Notes: generated from the letters alone by a model not told the origin. Positions 1 through 11,139 are shown, counted from the stretch's first letter. The stretch is DNA of 64,000 bases from Paramagnetospirillum magneticum AMB-1 (GCF_000009985.1 NC_007626.1:558001-622000), one strand, 5' to 3'. A program made the numbers and translations.

Positions 1-3000
1 GTTGACGCGGGTCCGGCCCACCGGATGGGCGAGGCGGGACAGCATCTCCTTGGGCACTACCTGCCAGAAGCGCGGTACTTCGCGGTCCCAGTCGGCCAGC
101 AGGGATTCCGCCCAGGCCGAGCCGGTGACGGCGGCGTGTTCCTGCACCAGGGCCTTCAGCACCCCTTCCCAATGGGGCGTCTCCAGCCGTTGCCAGATGA
201 CGCTTTCCGGATTGACGCGCTTGGCGAAGCTTTCGTCGGAATCATAGACGAAGGCCATGCCCCCGGTCATGCCGGCGGCAAAGTTGGCGCCCACCGGCCC
301 CAGGATCACGGCGGTGCCACCGGTCATGTATTCACAGCCGTTGGAGCCGCAGCCCTCGATCACCGTCTCGGCGCCGGAATTGCGGACGGCGAAGCGCTCG
401 CCCGCCTGTCCGGCGGCGAACAGCTTGCCCGCCGTGGCGCCGTACAGCACCGTGTTGCCGATGATGGTGTTCTCGTTGCTTTTCAACTGGGAGGCCACCG
501 GCGGCCGCACGATGATGGTGCCGCCCGACAGGCCCTTGCCCACGTAGTCGTTGGAATCGCCGAACACTTCCAGCGTCAGGCCCTGCACCGCGAAGGCGCC
601 GAGCGACTGTCCCGCCGAGCCGCGCAGGCGCACGGTGACGTGGTCGGGCGCCAGGCCGGTCATGCCGTGGCGCTTGAAGATCTTGTGCGACAGCTTGGTG
701 CCGATGGCGCGCTGGACGTTCCGCACGTTGTAGTCCAGCTGCATCTTCTCGCCGTCTTCCAGGGCCGGCTTGGCGTCGATGATCATCTGGGCGTCCAGGG
801 TGTCGGGGACCTCCTGGGTCTTGTCCTCGACGCAATAGCGGGGGAAGCCGCCGGTGTCGGCCTGGGCCAGCAGCGGGTTCAGATCTAGGTCGTCCAGATG
901 GCTGGCGCCGCGGCTGACCTGATGCAGCAGGTCGGCGCGGCCGATGACCTCGGCGAGAGAACGCACGCCCAGCGAGGCGAGGATCTCGCGCACATCTTCA
1001 GCGATGAAGCTGAACAGATTGACCACCTTTTCCGGGTTGCCGGTGAACTTCTCGCGCAAGCTCAGGTCCTGGGTGCAGACGCCGACCGGGCAGGTGTTGG
1101 AATGGCACTGGCGCACCATGATGCAGCCCATGGCCACCAGGGAGGAGGTGCCGATGCCGAACTCCTCGGCGCCCAGCATGGCGGCGATGACGATGTCGCG
1201 GCCGGTCTTCAACCCGCCGTCGGTGCGCAGCTTCACCCGATGGCGCAAGCGGTTGAGCGTCAGCACCTGATGGGCCTCGGACAGGCCCAGCTCCCAGGGC
1301 AGGCCGGCGAACTTGATGGAGGTCTGGGGCGAAGCGCCGGTGCCGCCCACATGGCCGGAGACCAGGATGGTGTCGGCCTTGGCCTTGGCCACGCCGGCCG
1401 CCACCGTGCCTATCCCTGAGCGCGACACCAGCTTCACCGTGACGCGGGCGTGCGGATTGATCTGCTTCAGGTCGTAGATCAGCTGGGCCAGATCCTCGAT
1501 GGAATAGATGTCGTGGTGGGGCGGCGGGCTGATCAGCATGACGCCGGGGGTGGCGTGGCGCAGCTTGGCGATCTCCACCGTCACCTTGAAGCCGGGAAGC
1601 TGGCCGCCCTCGCCGGGCTTGGCGCCCTGGGCAACCTTGATCTCGATCTCGCGGCACATGTTGAGATATTCGGCGGTGACGCCGAAGCGGCCCGAGGCGA
1701 TCTGCTTGACCGCCGAATTGGCGTTGTCGCCGTTGGGACGCGGGCGATAGCGCTCGCGGTCCTCGCCGCCCTCGCCCGACACCGACTTGGCGCCGATGCG
1801 GTTCATGGCGATGTTCAGCGTGCCGTGGGCCTCGGGGGAGAGGGCACCGAGCGACATGCCGGGGGTCAGGAAGCGCTTCCTGATCTCGGTGATGCTTTCC
1901 ACCTCGTCCAGGCTGATGGGAGCGCCGGCGGGCTTCAGGTCCAGCAGGTCGCGGATGGTGATGGGCGGCAGCTTGCGCATGCCGTCCGAGTACTTCTTGT
2001 AGGTGGCATAGGAGCCCGTGGCCACCGCCATCTGCAGCAGATGGATCAGGCTGCCGTCGAAGGAATGGGCCTCCGAGCCGCGCCGCACCCGGTAGAAGCC
2101 GCCGATGGGTAGGGCCGGAGCCGGACCGGCGAAGCCGGTGGCGTGCTGCTCGACGGTCTTCTTCTGGATGCCGGAGAGGCCGATGCCGGAAATGCGGCTG
2201 GTCATGCCGGGGAAGAACTCGGCCACCAGGGTACGCGACAGGCCCACCGCCTCGAAATTGTAGCCGCCGCGATACGAGCTGACCACCGAGATACCCATCT
2301 TGGCCATGATCTTCAACAGGCCCTGGTCCAGGGCGTACTTGTAGCGCCGCACGCATTCCTCCAGCGGCATGGAGCCGAACAGCCCCCGGCGCTGGCGGTC
2401 GGCGATGGCTTCCTGGGCCAGATAGGCGTTGACCGTGGTGGCGCCGACGCCGATCAGCACGGCGAAGTAATGCACGTCCAGGCACTCGCCCGAGCGCACG
2501 TTGAGTGAGGTCCAGGTGCGCAAGGACAGGCGCACCAGATGGGAGTGCACGCCGCCCGCCGCCAGGATCATCGGAATGGCGGCGCGGGATTCGCCGATGC
2601 CTTCATCGGTGAGGATCAGGTGGGTGCAGCCGCCGCGCACGGCTTCTTCGGACTCGCGCCGCACCCGGGCCAGGGCGTCGCGCAGGGCCTCGATGCCGCC
2701 CTTGGGATCAAAGGTGCAGTCGATGGCCGCCGCCGCCTCGCCCATATACTTGCGCATGGCGGCGAATTCGGCGTTGGACAGCACCGGGCTTTCCAACTGC
2801 AGCAGGTCGCACTGGCTCTCGTCCTCGTCGAGGATGTTGCCCAGGTTGCCCAGGCGGGTGCGCAGGCTCATCACCCGCGACTCGCGCAAGCTGTCGATGG
2901 GCGGATTGGTGACCTGACTGAAGTTCTGCTTGAAGAAGTGGTGCAGGCCGCGATAGCCGGCCGACAGCACCGCCAGCGGCGTGTCGTCGCCCATGGAGCC

Positions 3001-4503
3001 GATGGCCTCCTTGGCGTCCTCGACCATGGGATGGAGGATCAGCTCCATGTCTTCCATGGTCATGCCATAGGCGGCCTGGCGGCGGCGCAATTCGTCCGAC
3101 GACAGCTCGGCCGGTTCCGGCGCCCCGGTCCTGACCAGGGTGTCCAGTTCGGTGATGCGCTTGACCCAGGCCGAGTAATTGCGGCGCGAGGCCAGCAGGT
3201 CCTTGATCTCGGTATCGCGATAGAACTTGCCGGCGTCGAGGTCGATGGCGATGCTCTGGCCGGGGCCGACCCGGCCCTTCTCCACCACGTCGCAATCCTT
3301 GACCTTCACCATGCCGGTCTCGGAGCCGAGGATCAGCAGGCCGGTCTTGGTGATGGTAAAGCGCATGGGGCGCAACCCGTTGCGGTCGACGCCCGCCACC
3401 GCCCATTGGCCGTCGGTGGCGCAGATGGCCGCCGGGCCGTCCCAGGGCTCGATCACCGAGTTGCAGTAGCCGAAGAAGGTGCGGTGCGCCTCGGGCATCA
3501 GGGCGTTGGAGCCCAGGCTCTCCGGGATCAGCATCTGCTTGACCAGCGGCGCCGGGCGCCCGGCGCGGCACATGACCTCGAAGACGTTGTCCAGCGCGGC
3601 GGAGTCGGAACCGCCCGGCTGGACGACCGGCTTCAGGTCATCCATGGCCTGCCCGAACACCTCGTGCTCCATGCGCGGCTCGTGGGCCTTCATCCAGTTG
3701 ATGTTGCCGGTGAGAGTGTTGATCTCGCCGTTATGGGCCAGCATGCGGAAGGGCTGGGCCAGCCGCCAGGTGGGGAAGGTGTTGGTGGAATAGCGCTGGT
3801 GATAGATGGCGAAGCGCGACACGAAGCGCTTGTCCAGCAGGTCGGGATAGAAGCTGGTCAGCTGCTCGGCCAGGAACATGCCCTTGTAGATGATCGAGCG
3901 GCACGACAGCGAGCAGATGTAGAAGTCGTTGATGTGGTTGCCCAGCACCCGCTTCTCGATGCGGCGGCGGATGACGAACAGATCGGCCTCGAACCGCTCT
4001 TCGCTGGTGCCCAGCGTGTTGGCGATCATGATCTGCTCGATCTCGGGGCGGGTGGCGTTGGCCTTCTCGCCGATGATCGACACGTCCACCGGCACCTGGC
4101 GCCAGCCATAGATGGAATAGCCGAAATTCAGAATCTCGGTCTCGACGATGCAGCGGCAGTTCTCCTGGGCGCCCAGGTCGGTCTTGGGCAGGAAGACCTG
4201 GCCCACCGCCAGCCGCCCTTCGGCCACCGCGTGTCCGGTGCGGGCCACGTGGTCCTTGAAGAAGTCCTGGGGGATCTCGACATGGATGCCCGCGCCGTCG
4301 CCGGTCTTGCCGTCGGCGTCCACCGCGCCGCGATGGAACAGCACGGACAGGGCCTGGATGCCGGCCTCGACCACGTCGCGCCGGGGCTTGCCGTCGAGCG
4401 CCGCCACCATGCCGACGCCGCAGGCGTCATGGGGGCTGGTGTCGATACCGGCGGCCTCCAGGATCTCCTGGTTGGCGAGGTATTGGGAGACGAAATCGGA
4501 CAT
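1..4503 (-). CDS. gltB: Glutamate synthase (NADPH) large subunit, C-terminus cut off by window edge
   Basis: Alpha subunit of bacterial GOGAT, which makes two glutamates from glutamine and 2-oxoglutarate using electrons passed from GltD. 1501 codons are visible, so only a short C-terminal piece lies outside (family about 1500-1520 residues). The start is an ATG with an AGGAG ribosome site. A class II amidotransferase domain comes first: Cys28 in HDACGVG would become the N-terminal nucleophile after removal of a 27-residue propeptide. The central and FMN-binding synthase domains follow, with the 3Fe-4S cysteines in CHSNTCPVGVC, then the glycine-rich GXGXG-type C-terminal domain. It lies 11 bases downstream of gltD, so both should form one operon. 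Large reading frames on the opposite strand across this gene are G+C artefacts. Confidence 0.97.
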   Translation of the reverse strand, partial: MSDFVSQYLANQEILEAAGIDTSPHDACGVGMVAALDGKPRRDVVEAGIQALSVLFHRGAVDADGKTGDGAGIHVEIPQDFFKDHVARTGHAVAEGRLAVGQVFLPKTDLGAQENCRCIVETEILNFGYSIYGWRQVPVDVSIIGEKANATRPEIEQIMIANTLGTSEERFEADLFVIRRRIEKRVLGNHINDFYICSLSCRSIIYKGMFLAEQLTSFYPDLLDKRFVSRFAIYHQRYSTNTFPTWRLAQPFRMLAHNGEINTLTGNINWMKAHEPRMEHEVFGQAMDDLKPVVQPGGSDSAALDNVFEVMCRAGRPAPLVKQMLIPESLGSNALMPEAHRTFFGYCNSVIEPWDGPAAICATDGQWAVAGVDRNGLRPMRFTITKTGLLILGSETGMVKVKDCDVVEKGRVGPGQSIAIDLDAGKFYRDTEIKDLLASRRNYSAWVKRITELDTLVRTGAPEPAELSSDELRRRQAAYGMTMEDMELILHPMVEDAKEAIGSMGDDTPLAVLSAGYRGLHHFFKQNFSQVTNPPIDSLRESRVMSLRTRLGNLGNILDEDESQCDLLQLESPVLSNAEFAAMRKYMGEAAAAIDCTFDPKGGIEALRDALARVRRESEEAVRGGCTHLILTDEGIGESRAAIPMILAAGGVHSHLVRLSLRTWTSLNVRSGECLDVHYFAVLIGVGATTVNAYLAQEAIADRQRRGLFGSMPLEECVRRYKYALDQGLLKIMAKMGISVVSSYRGGYNFEAVGLSRTLVAEFFPGMTSRISGIGLSGIQKKTVEQHATGFAGPAPALPIGGFYRVRRGSEAHSFDGSLIHLLQMAVATGSYATYKKYSDGMRKLPPITIRDLLDLKPAGAPISLDEVESITEIRKRFLTPGMSLGALSPEAHGTLNIAMNRIGAKSVSGEGGEDRERYRPRPNGDNANSAVKQIASGRFGVTAEYLNMCREIEIKVAQGAKPGEGGQLPGFKVTVEIAKLRHATPGVMLISPPPHHDIYSIEDLAQLIYDLKQINPHARVTVKLVSRSGIGTVAAGVAKAKADTILVSGHVGGTGASPQTSIKFAGLPWELGLSEAHQVLTLNRLRHRVKLRTDGGLKTGRDIVIAAMLGAEEFGIGTSSLVAMGCIMVRQCHSNTCPVGVCTQDLSLREKFTGNPEKVVNLFSFIAEDVREILASLGVRSLAEVIGRADLLHQVSRGASHLDDLDLNPLLAQADTGGFPRYCVEDKTQEVPDTLDAQMIIDAKPALEDGEKMQLDYNVRNVQRAIGTKLSHKIFKRHGMTGLAPDHVTVRLRGSAGQSLGAFAVQGLTLEVFGDSNDYVGKGLSGGTIIVRPPVASQLKSNENTIIGNTVLYGATAGKLFAAGQAGERFAVRNSGAETVIEGCGSNGCEYMTGGTAVILGPVGANFAAGMTGGMAFVYDSDESFAKRVNPESVIWQRLETPHWEGVLKALVQEHAAVTGSAWAESLLADWDREVPRFWQVVPKEMLSRLAHPVGRTRVN

Positions 4504-4514
4504 GGGGCGCACTC

Positions 4515-5930
4515 CTACTCCGCCGCCTGGGCGGATTTGGCACTGACGTAGCGGTGGATGGCTTCGGCGGCGTCGCGGCCGTCCTTGATGGCCCAGACCA
4601 CCAGGGAGGCGCCGCGCACGATGTCGCCGGCTCCGAAGACGCCGGGCAGGCTGGTCATCAGCGTCGCGTCGGTCTCGACGGTTCCCCATTTGGAGACCTT
4701 GAGCTCGGGGGCGCCGAACAGGACGGGCATATCCTCGGGATCGAAGCCCAGGGCGGCGATGACCATGTCGGAGGCCAAGGTGAAGCCCGATCCCTCGATG
4801 GCCACCGGGCTTTGACGGCCCGAGGAATCGGGCATGCCCAGATGCATGCGCACGGCCCGGACGCCCTCGGCCTTCTTGGCGCCGGTGACGGCTTCGGGGG
4901 CGGCCATCCAGACGAATTCGACGCCTTCTTCCTCGGCGTGGGCCACCTCGCGCTTGGAGCCGGGCATGTTGGCCCGGTCGCGGCGGTAGAGGCACTTCAC
5001 CGACTTGGCCCCCTGGCGGATGGCGGTGCGCACGCAATCCATGGCGGTGTCGCCGCCGCCGATGACCACCACGTTGCGGCCCTTGGCGTCCAACTCGGCC
5101 ACGGTCTCGCCGAGATCGCGGCGGTTCTGGGCGATCAGGTAGTCCAGGGCGGCATGCACGCCGGGCAGGTCGGCGCCATTGATGCCCAGGGGCTTGGCCT
5201 TGTAGACCCCGGTGGCGATCAGCACCGCGTCGTGGCGGGCGCGCAGTTCGGCGAAGGAGACGGTCTTGCCGATTTCCACGCCGGTCTCGAACTTGACGCC
5301 GGCCTCGGCCAGCAGGCGGATGCGGCGCTCGACCACGTCCTTCTCCAGCTTGAAGCCGGGAATGCCATAGATCAGCAGCCCGCCCATGCGGTCGTGGCGA
5401 TCGTAGACGGTGACGGCATGGCCCTTGCGGCGCAGGGATTCCGCCGCCGCCAGTCCGGCGGGGCCGCCGCCGACGATGCCGACCGAGCGGCCGGTCTCGG
5501 CGCCGGGCAGCACCGGCTTGACCCATCCTTCAGCGAAGGCGGTCTCGGTGATGTGCTTTTCCACCGCGCCGATGGTGACATTGCCGTGGGTGGATTGCTC
5601 CAGCACGCAATTGCCCTCGCACAGGCGGTCCTGGGGACAGATGCGGCCACAGATCTCGGGGAAGGTGTTGGTGGCCGACGAGACGGCGTAGGCCTCCTCC
5701 ATGCGGTCCTGCGCCACCAGCATCAGCCAGTCCGGCACGTTGTTACCCAGCGGGCAGTGAATGGAGCAAAAGGGAATGCCGCATTGCTCGCAGCGCGACG
5801 CCTGCTCGCCCGCCTGGGACGCCCCGAAGGCGGTGCTGATCTCGCCGAAATCCTTGCGGCGCTCGGCGGCGCCGCGCTTTTCCGGCTGGCGCTGATGGAG
5901 GTGGGTGAACTGCAGCATCTTGCGGGGCAT
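4515..5930 (-). CDS. gltD: Glutamate synthase (NADPH) small subunit
   Basis: Beta subunit of GOGAT; an FAD/NADPH oxidoreductase that feeds electrons to GltB. 471 residues. The ATG at 5930 (MPRKMLQF) is preceded by AGGA seven bases away, which favours it over longer in-frame starts. The N-terminal part carries the cysteine cluster motifs CEQCGIPFC and CPLGNNVPDW for iron-sulfur centres shared with the large subunit. Further on are the dinucleotide folds GGGPAGLAAAE (FAD) and GGGDTAMDC (NADPH). It is the first gene of the gltD-gltB operon; the order gltD then gltB is opposite to that in enteric bacteria. No sigma-54 element is visible upstream, but a perfect inverted repeat is (6007-6027). Confidence 0.97.
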   Translation of the reverse strand: MPRKMLQFTHLHQRQPEKRGAAERRKDFGEISTAFGASQAGEQASRCEQCGIPFCSIHCPLGNNVPDWLMLVAQDRMEEAYAVSSATNTFPEICGRICPQDRLCEGNCVLEQSTHGNVTIGAVEKHITETAFAEGWVKPVLPGAETGRSVGIVGGGPAGLAAAESLRRKGHAVTVYDRHDRMGGLLIYGIPGFKLEKDVVERRIRLLAEAGVKFETGVEIGKTVSFAELRARHDAVLIATGVYKAKPLGINGADLPGVHAALDYLIAQNRRDLGETVAELDAKGRNVVVIGGGDTAMDCVRTAIRQGAKSVKCLYRRDRANMPGSKREVAHAEEEGVEFVWMAAPEAVTGAKKAEGVRAVRMHLGMPDSSGRQSPVAIEGSGFTLASDMVIAALGFDPEDMPVLFGAPELKVSKWGTVETDATLMTSLPGVFGAGDIVRGASLVVWAIKDGRDAAEAIHRYVSAKSAQAAE

Positions 5931-6006
5931 GGCTGTTCCTCGAGCCCGGGAATTGTCGGGCGAAAATACGTCAGAAGTGGTGACCAATCAATGGGAATCG
6001 CGCAAA

Positions 6007-6027
6007 TGAGACAACATTGCTGTCTCA
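6007..6027. promoter_or_regulatory. Perfect inverted repeat upstream of gltD, candidate operator
   Basis: TGAGACA and TGTCTCA, seven bases each, are separated by seven bases. The repeat lies about 77 bp upstream of the gltD start in the divergent gltD/uppP intergenic region, a suitable place for a dimeric regulator. The regulator is unknown; function is inferred from symmetry and position only. Confidence 0.4.
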
Positions 6028-6178
6028 AATCAAGGTCTCGTGCCGAAGTGCGGCTGCGCTCGAGAATATGGGGTGGCGCTCCTGAATATAATTGTCCCGT
6101 TTCGGACCTTTCCGTTTCTCTTCCGGCCCGGCGGGTCCGGTGCTATAACCATGGCAGCCGCATACGGGGGGCACCCGA

Positions 6179-6982
6179 GTGACGTTCCTAGAAGTCCTGG
6201 TCGTGGCCCTGATTCAGGGGTTGGGAGAGGTTTTGCCGTTCGGAGCCGCCGGTCTGCTGGCGGCGCTGCCCCATCTGGCTGCCAAGCCCGAGGGGCGGGC
6301 CGCGCTGTCGGTGGCGGCCCATGCCGGCATTTTGCTGGCCCTGATGATCTATTTCTGGCGCGACGTTCTGGCCATGGCCGTCGGTCTGTGGCGTCTGGCC
6401 AAGGGCAAGCCCGATTACGGTTCCCATCTGCTGCTGCACGTCCTGGCCGGGACCATCCCCGCCGCCATCGTCGGTTGGCTGGTGCTTGACCGCGCCTCGA
6501 CCCTGGTGGGGCAGAGCGGCGCGGCGATCATCCTGATCCTCGGCGGCGTTCTGCTGTGGGGCTGCGACAAACTGGGCGTCACCGTCCGCCGGGTCGAGCA
6601 CATGAGCTGGGTCGGCGCCGCCGGCCTGGGGGCCTTGCAGATTCTATCACTGGTGCCCGGCGTGTCGCGCACCGGCATCACCGTCACCGTGGCTCGGCTG
6701 CTGGGATGGGAACGCCAGGCGGCGGTGCGCTTCTCCATGCTGCTGGCCATGCCGCTGATCCTGGGGCATGGGGTCAAGACCTTCTGGGGGCTGGCCCATC
6801 ACACCGAACTGGTGTTCTCCAGCGACCTGCTGATGGCCATGGCCACGGCGGGGCTGGCCGCGCTGATCGGTCTGGCGGGCATGATGGCCTGGGTGGCGCG
6901 CAATACCTTCGTTCCCTTCGCCATCCTGCGCATCGGCTTCGGAATTGCGGTTCTGGGCCTGGTCTATTTCGGCCAGGCCTGA
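6179..6982 (+). CDS. uppP: UppP/BacA-family membrane protein with altered active-site motif
   Basis: 267 residues with about eight hydrophobic segments; GTG start. The family dephosphorylates undecaprenyl diphosphate to recycle the peptidoglycan lipid carrier in the inner membrane. The second family motif is kept (PGVSRTGITVT, Arg present). The first motif is not: where typical members read ExxxEFLPVSSxGH, this protein has QGLGEVLPFGAAGL. One glutamate remains, but the serines and the histidine assigned to catalysis in E. coli UppP are replaced by Gly/Ala/Leu. It is therefore either a divergent paralogue with another lipid substrate or an enzyme with impaired phosphatase activity. It faces the penicillin-binding protein gene tail to tail. 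Confidence 0.8.
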   Translation: MTFLEVLVVALIQGLGEVLPFGAAGLLAALPHLAAKPEGRAALSVAAHAGILLALMIYFWRDVLAMAVGLWRLAKGKPDYGSHLLLHVLAGTIPAAIVGWLVLDRASTLVGQSGAAIILILGGVLLWGCDKLGVTVRRVEHMSWVGAAGLGALQILSLVPGVSRTGITVTVARLLGWERQAAVRFSMLLAMPLILGHGVKTFWGLAHHTELVFSSDLLMAMATAGLAALIGLAGMMAWVARNTFVPFAILRIGFGIAVLGLVYFGQA

Positions 6983-7000
6983 CCGGGGCTTATGCCAGAT

Positions 7001-7132
7001 CCCCATGAGCCGAACTCATCGGGACCGCCCTCAAGCGGCGGGCGGACGCTGTGCGTCCTTGCCTTCCGCCGCATAAGCGGCGCGGCCCCTTGGGCCTAAC
7101 CAAATCCCCATAAGCCGAACTCATCGGGATTT
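7001..7132. repeat. Pair of near-identical 24-bp hairpin repeats with two further hairpins between them
   Basis: The 24-mer at 7001-7024 recurs at 7106-7129 with a single G-to-A change. Both copies fold (ATRAG-CCGAA-CTCAT), and the second is extended by the 7-bp arms AAATCCC (7102-7108) and GGGATTT (7126-7132). Between the copies are two more perfect hairpins, GGACGC-TGT-GCGTCC and GCCGC-ATAA-GCGGC. The block fills the space between two convergent genes, so it may end transcription from both sides, or be a REP-type dispersed element. Confidence 0.6.
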
Positions 7133-7136
7133 GGTA

Positions 7137-9248
<2,112 letters not shown>

Positions 9249-9343
9249 GGGGCCTTCTACCACGGGGTGGGGGCTGCTCGGAACTGGCAACATCCGTTCA
9301 TTGGATGTAGAGTCCCGGCTGAATGTTTAACGAGGACCGAACC

Positions 9344-9547
9344 ATGGAAACCCTGTCGATTGCCGTTCCGCCCGAACTGAAGCAGCGCCTCGAGGCGTTG
9401 GCCGCCGAGACCGGGCAGACGGTGGGGGAGTGCCTGGCCATCGCGGTCAAGGAATACGTCGAGAACTGGGAAACCCACCTCTCCGACGTGCACCAGATCG
9501 ACGAGCACGAGGCCCGTGCCGTGCTGAAGGCCGTGGTCAACGACTAG
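9344..9547 (+). CDS. Small ribbon-helix-helix (CopG/Arc-type) DNA-binding protein
   Basis: 67 residues. The N-terminal strand METLSIAVPPELKQRLE followed by two helices fits the ribbon-helix-helix fold, which binds DNA as a dimer through the paired beta strands. The start at 9344 is chosen because GAGGA lies upstream and the strand begins immediately; an ATG seven codons earlier is possible. Such proteins are often antitoxins, but no toxin-like gene follows; a strong terminator lies 22 bases after the stop. It may therefore be a free-standing regulator. Confidence 0.7.
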   Translation: METLSIAVPPELKQRLEALAAETGQTVGECLAIAVKEYVENWETHLSDVHQIDEHEARAVLKAVVND

Positions 9548-9569
9548 CGCCATTGCTGCGCTCCAACGC

Positions 9570-9597
9570 AAAACGCCGCCCGATCCGGGCGGCGTTT
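9570..9597 (+). terminator. Intrinsic terminator after the ribbon-helix-helix gene
   Basis: AACGCCGCCC-GATC-GGGCGGCGTT is a near-perfect G+C-rich hairpin followed by TT then CGTTTG. The A-rich left side lets it also act on the opposite strand. Confidence 0.8.
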
Positions 9598-9637
9598 TCG
9601 TTTGTGGGCCTGGAATGTGGCCGAAGTATGAAACGCC

Positions 9638-9737
9638 TGTCATTCCGAGCGTCGCGAGGAATCTCCGCTTGCTCCGTCGCCGCCAATTTGGACGCGCCGT
9701 GCCAGGACGAGATCCCTCGGCTACGCTCGGGATGACA
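9638..9737. mobile_element. 100-bp MITE-like element with about 28-bp imperfect terminal inverted repeats
   Basis: The left end begins TGTCATTCCGAGCG and the right end closes CGCTCGGGATGACA. Outward-facing ends match over about 28 bases with few differences (left TGTCATTCCGAGCGTCGCGA, right reverse complement TGTCATCCCGAGCGTAGCCG). The 40-odd bases between have no reading frame. The element lies between a terminator and the stop codon of the next gene. This is the architecture of non-autonomous, transposase-dependent repeats; similar end sequences are common in bacterial genomes. Confidence 0.65.
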
Positions 9738-9741
9738 ATTC

Positions 9742-11139
9742 CTATTCGCCGGTGGCGATGCGGTCCACCAGTTGCTTGACAGTCGGGATGAAGCCGTTCT
9801 TGTAGAAGGGATCGGCGCCGAAGCGATAGGCGTTGTGGCCGGCGAACATCAGTTCGTTTTCCACGTCGCCGCCATGGCCGATGTTCTGCAGGGTCTTCTG
9901 GATACAGAAGCTGCGCGGGTCGGCCTTCTTGCCGGTGGTCCCGGCCTCGTTCTGAGCCCAGTTGGAGAACATGCACTGGGACAGGCAGCCCATGCACTTG
10001 ACCTGATCGACGCGGATTTCCTCGGCCTTGTCGGGGGTGACGAAGATCAGGGTCGAATCGGGGGTGCGCAGCGCCTCGGTAAAGCCCTCGTTCATCCAGC
10101 CCAGCGCCCGGTCGCGGTCGTGGGGTGTGACCCAGACGATGCGCTTGCGGGCGCCGATGGGCAGCTCGGCCTCGTGATCGCCGACGCATTCGCTGGAATA
10201 GGGGATCTGGTGGTCCAGCCGCTGGCACAGCTCGTTGATGAAGTCGTTCTTCACCGCCGAGGAGTAGAAGCCGGTGGGGCTGAAATGGTGCAGCAGCACG
10301 TCGCCGGGCTTCAGCGTCAGCAGGCGCTGCTTCCAGGCGTCGGAGATGGGGCTTTCCTGGGTCAGCAGCGGACGGGTGCCGTACTGGAAGGCGATGGGAC
10401 CCAGTTCGGGGTTGCCGATCCAGTCCTCCCATTCCTTCAGCCACCAGACGCCGCCGGCCATGAAGATCGGCACGTTGCCCAGGCCGCATTCCACCATGGT
10501 CTTGCGCAGCTCGGCGACGCGGCCATAGGGGGGCTCGGGCTTCCTCGGGTCTTCGGAATTGGACAGGCCGTTATGGCCGCCGGCCAGCCAGGGGTCCTCG
10601 TAGACCACGCCGCCCAGCAATTCGCCGTACTTGTGGTAGGCACGCTTCCACAGGGCGCGGAAGGCGCGGGCCGACGACACGATGGGATAGTAATAGACGT
10701 TATAGCGGGCCGCGATCTCGGCCACGCGATAGGGCATGCCGGCACCGCAGGTCACGCCATGGATCAGGCCCTTGGCGCCGTCCAGCACGCCTTCGAGGAT
10801 CTGCTCGGCGCCGCCCATCTCCCACAGCACATTCATGTGGATGCGGCCATTGCCGCCGGCGATGTCGTGGGCGATGCGGGCCTGGGCGATGCCGCCCCTG
10901 ATGCCGTAGGCGATCAGCTCGTGGTGTTTCTCGGTCCTGGTCTTGCCGTGATAGACCATGTCGATGCGGTTGCCGTTCTCGTCATAGAGATCGGCATTGA
11001 CTCCGGAGAAGGTGGCGACGCCGCCGGCAGCCGCCCAGGCGCCAGAACTCTCGCCATTGGAGACGTTGATCCCCTTGCCGCCCTCGACCAGGGGCAGGAC
11101 CTCGCGACCGGAAATCAGGATAGGATCGAGCGCTTTCAC
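9742..11139 (-). CDS. Nitronate monooxygenase / 2-nitropropane dioxygenase-family flavoprotein
   Basis: About 465 residues, a TIM-barrel FMN enzyme of the NAD(P)H-dependent flavin oxidoreductase group. Visible family features are the glycine-rich segments around GVTCGAGMPYRVAE and the barrel segment IFMAGGVWWLKEW. The C-terminal third holds extra cysteines (CMGCLSQC) that could bind a metal or cluster, and the protein is longer than typical 330-residue nitronate monooxygenases. The start at 11139 is a GTG with GAGGAG eleven bases upstream; a GTG at 11199 would add 20 residues. True substrate unknown. Its stop sits five bases from the MITE-like repeat. Confidence 0.8.
   Translation of the reverse strand: MKALDPILISGREVLPLVEGGKGINVSNGESSGAWAAAGGVATFSGVNADLYDENGNRIDMVYHGKTRTEKHHELIAYGIRGGIAQARIAHDIAGGNGRIHMNVLWEMGGAEQILEGVLDGAKGLIHGVTCGAGMPYRVAEIAARYNVYYYPIVSSARAFRALWKRAYHKYGELLGGVVYEDPWLAGGHNGLSNSEDPRKPEPPYGRVAELRKTMVECGLGNVPIFMAGGVWWLKEWEDWIGNPELGPIAFQYGTRPLLTQESPISDAWKQRLLTLKPGDVLLHHFSPTGFYSSAVKNDFINELCQRLDHQIPYSSECVGDHEAELPIGARKRIVWVTPHDRDRALGWMNEGFTEALRTPDSTLIFVTPDKAEEIRVDQVKCMGCLSQCMFSNWAQNEAGTTGKKADPRSFCIQKTLQNIGHGGDVENELMFAGHNAYRFGADPFYKNGFIPTVKQLVDRIATGE

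Noticed and set aside
2539..4551. A 670-codon open frame on the plus strand across gltB
   Set aside because: Antisense to a fully recognisable gltB; composition is His/Gly/Ala/Gln-rich as expected for shadow frames in 65% G+C DNA.
4554..6182. A 542-codon plus-strand frame across gltD
   Set aside because: Shadow of gltD with no family features or ribosome site.
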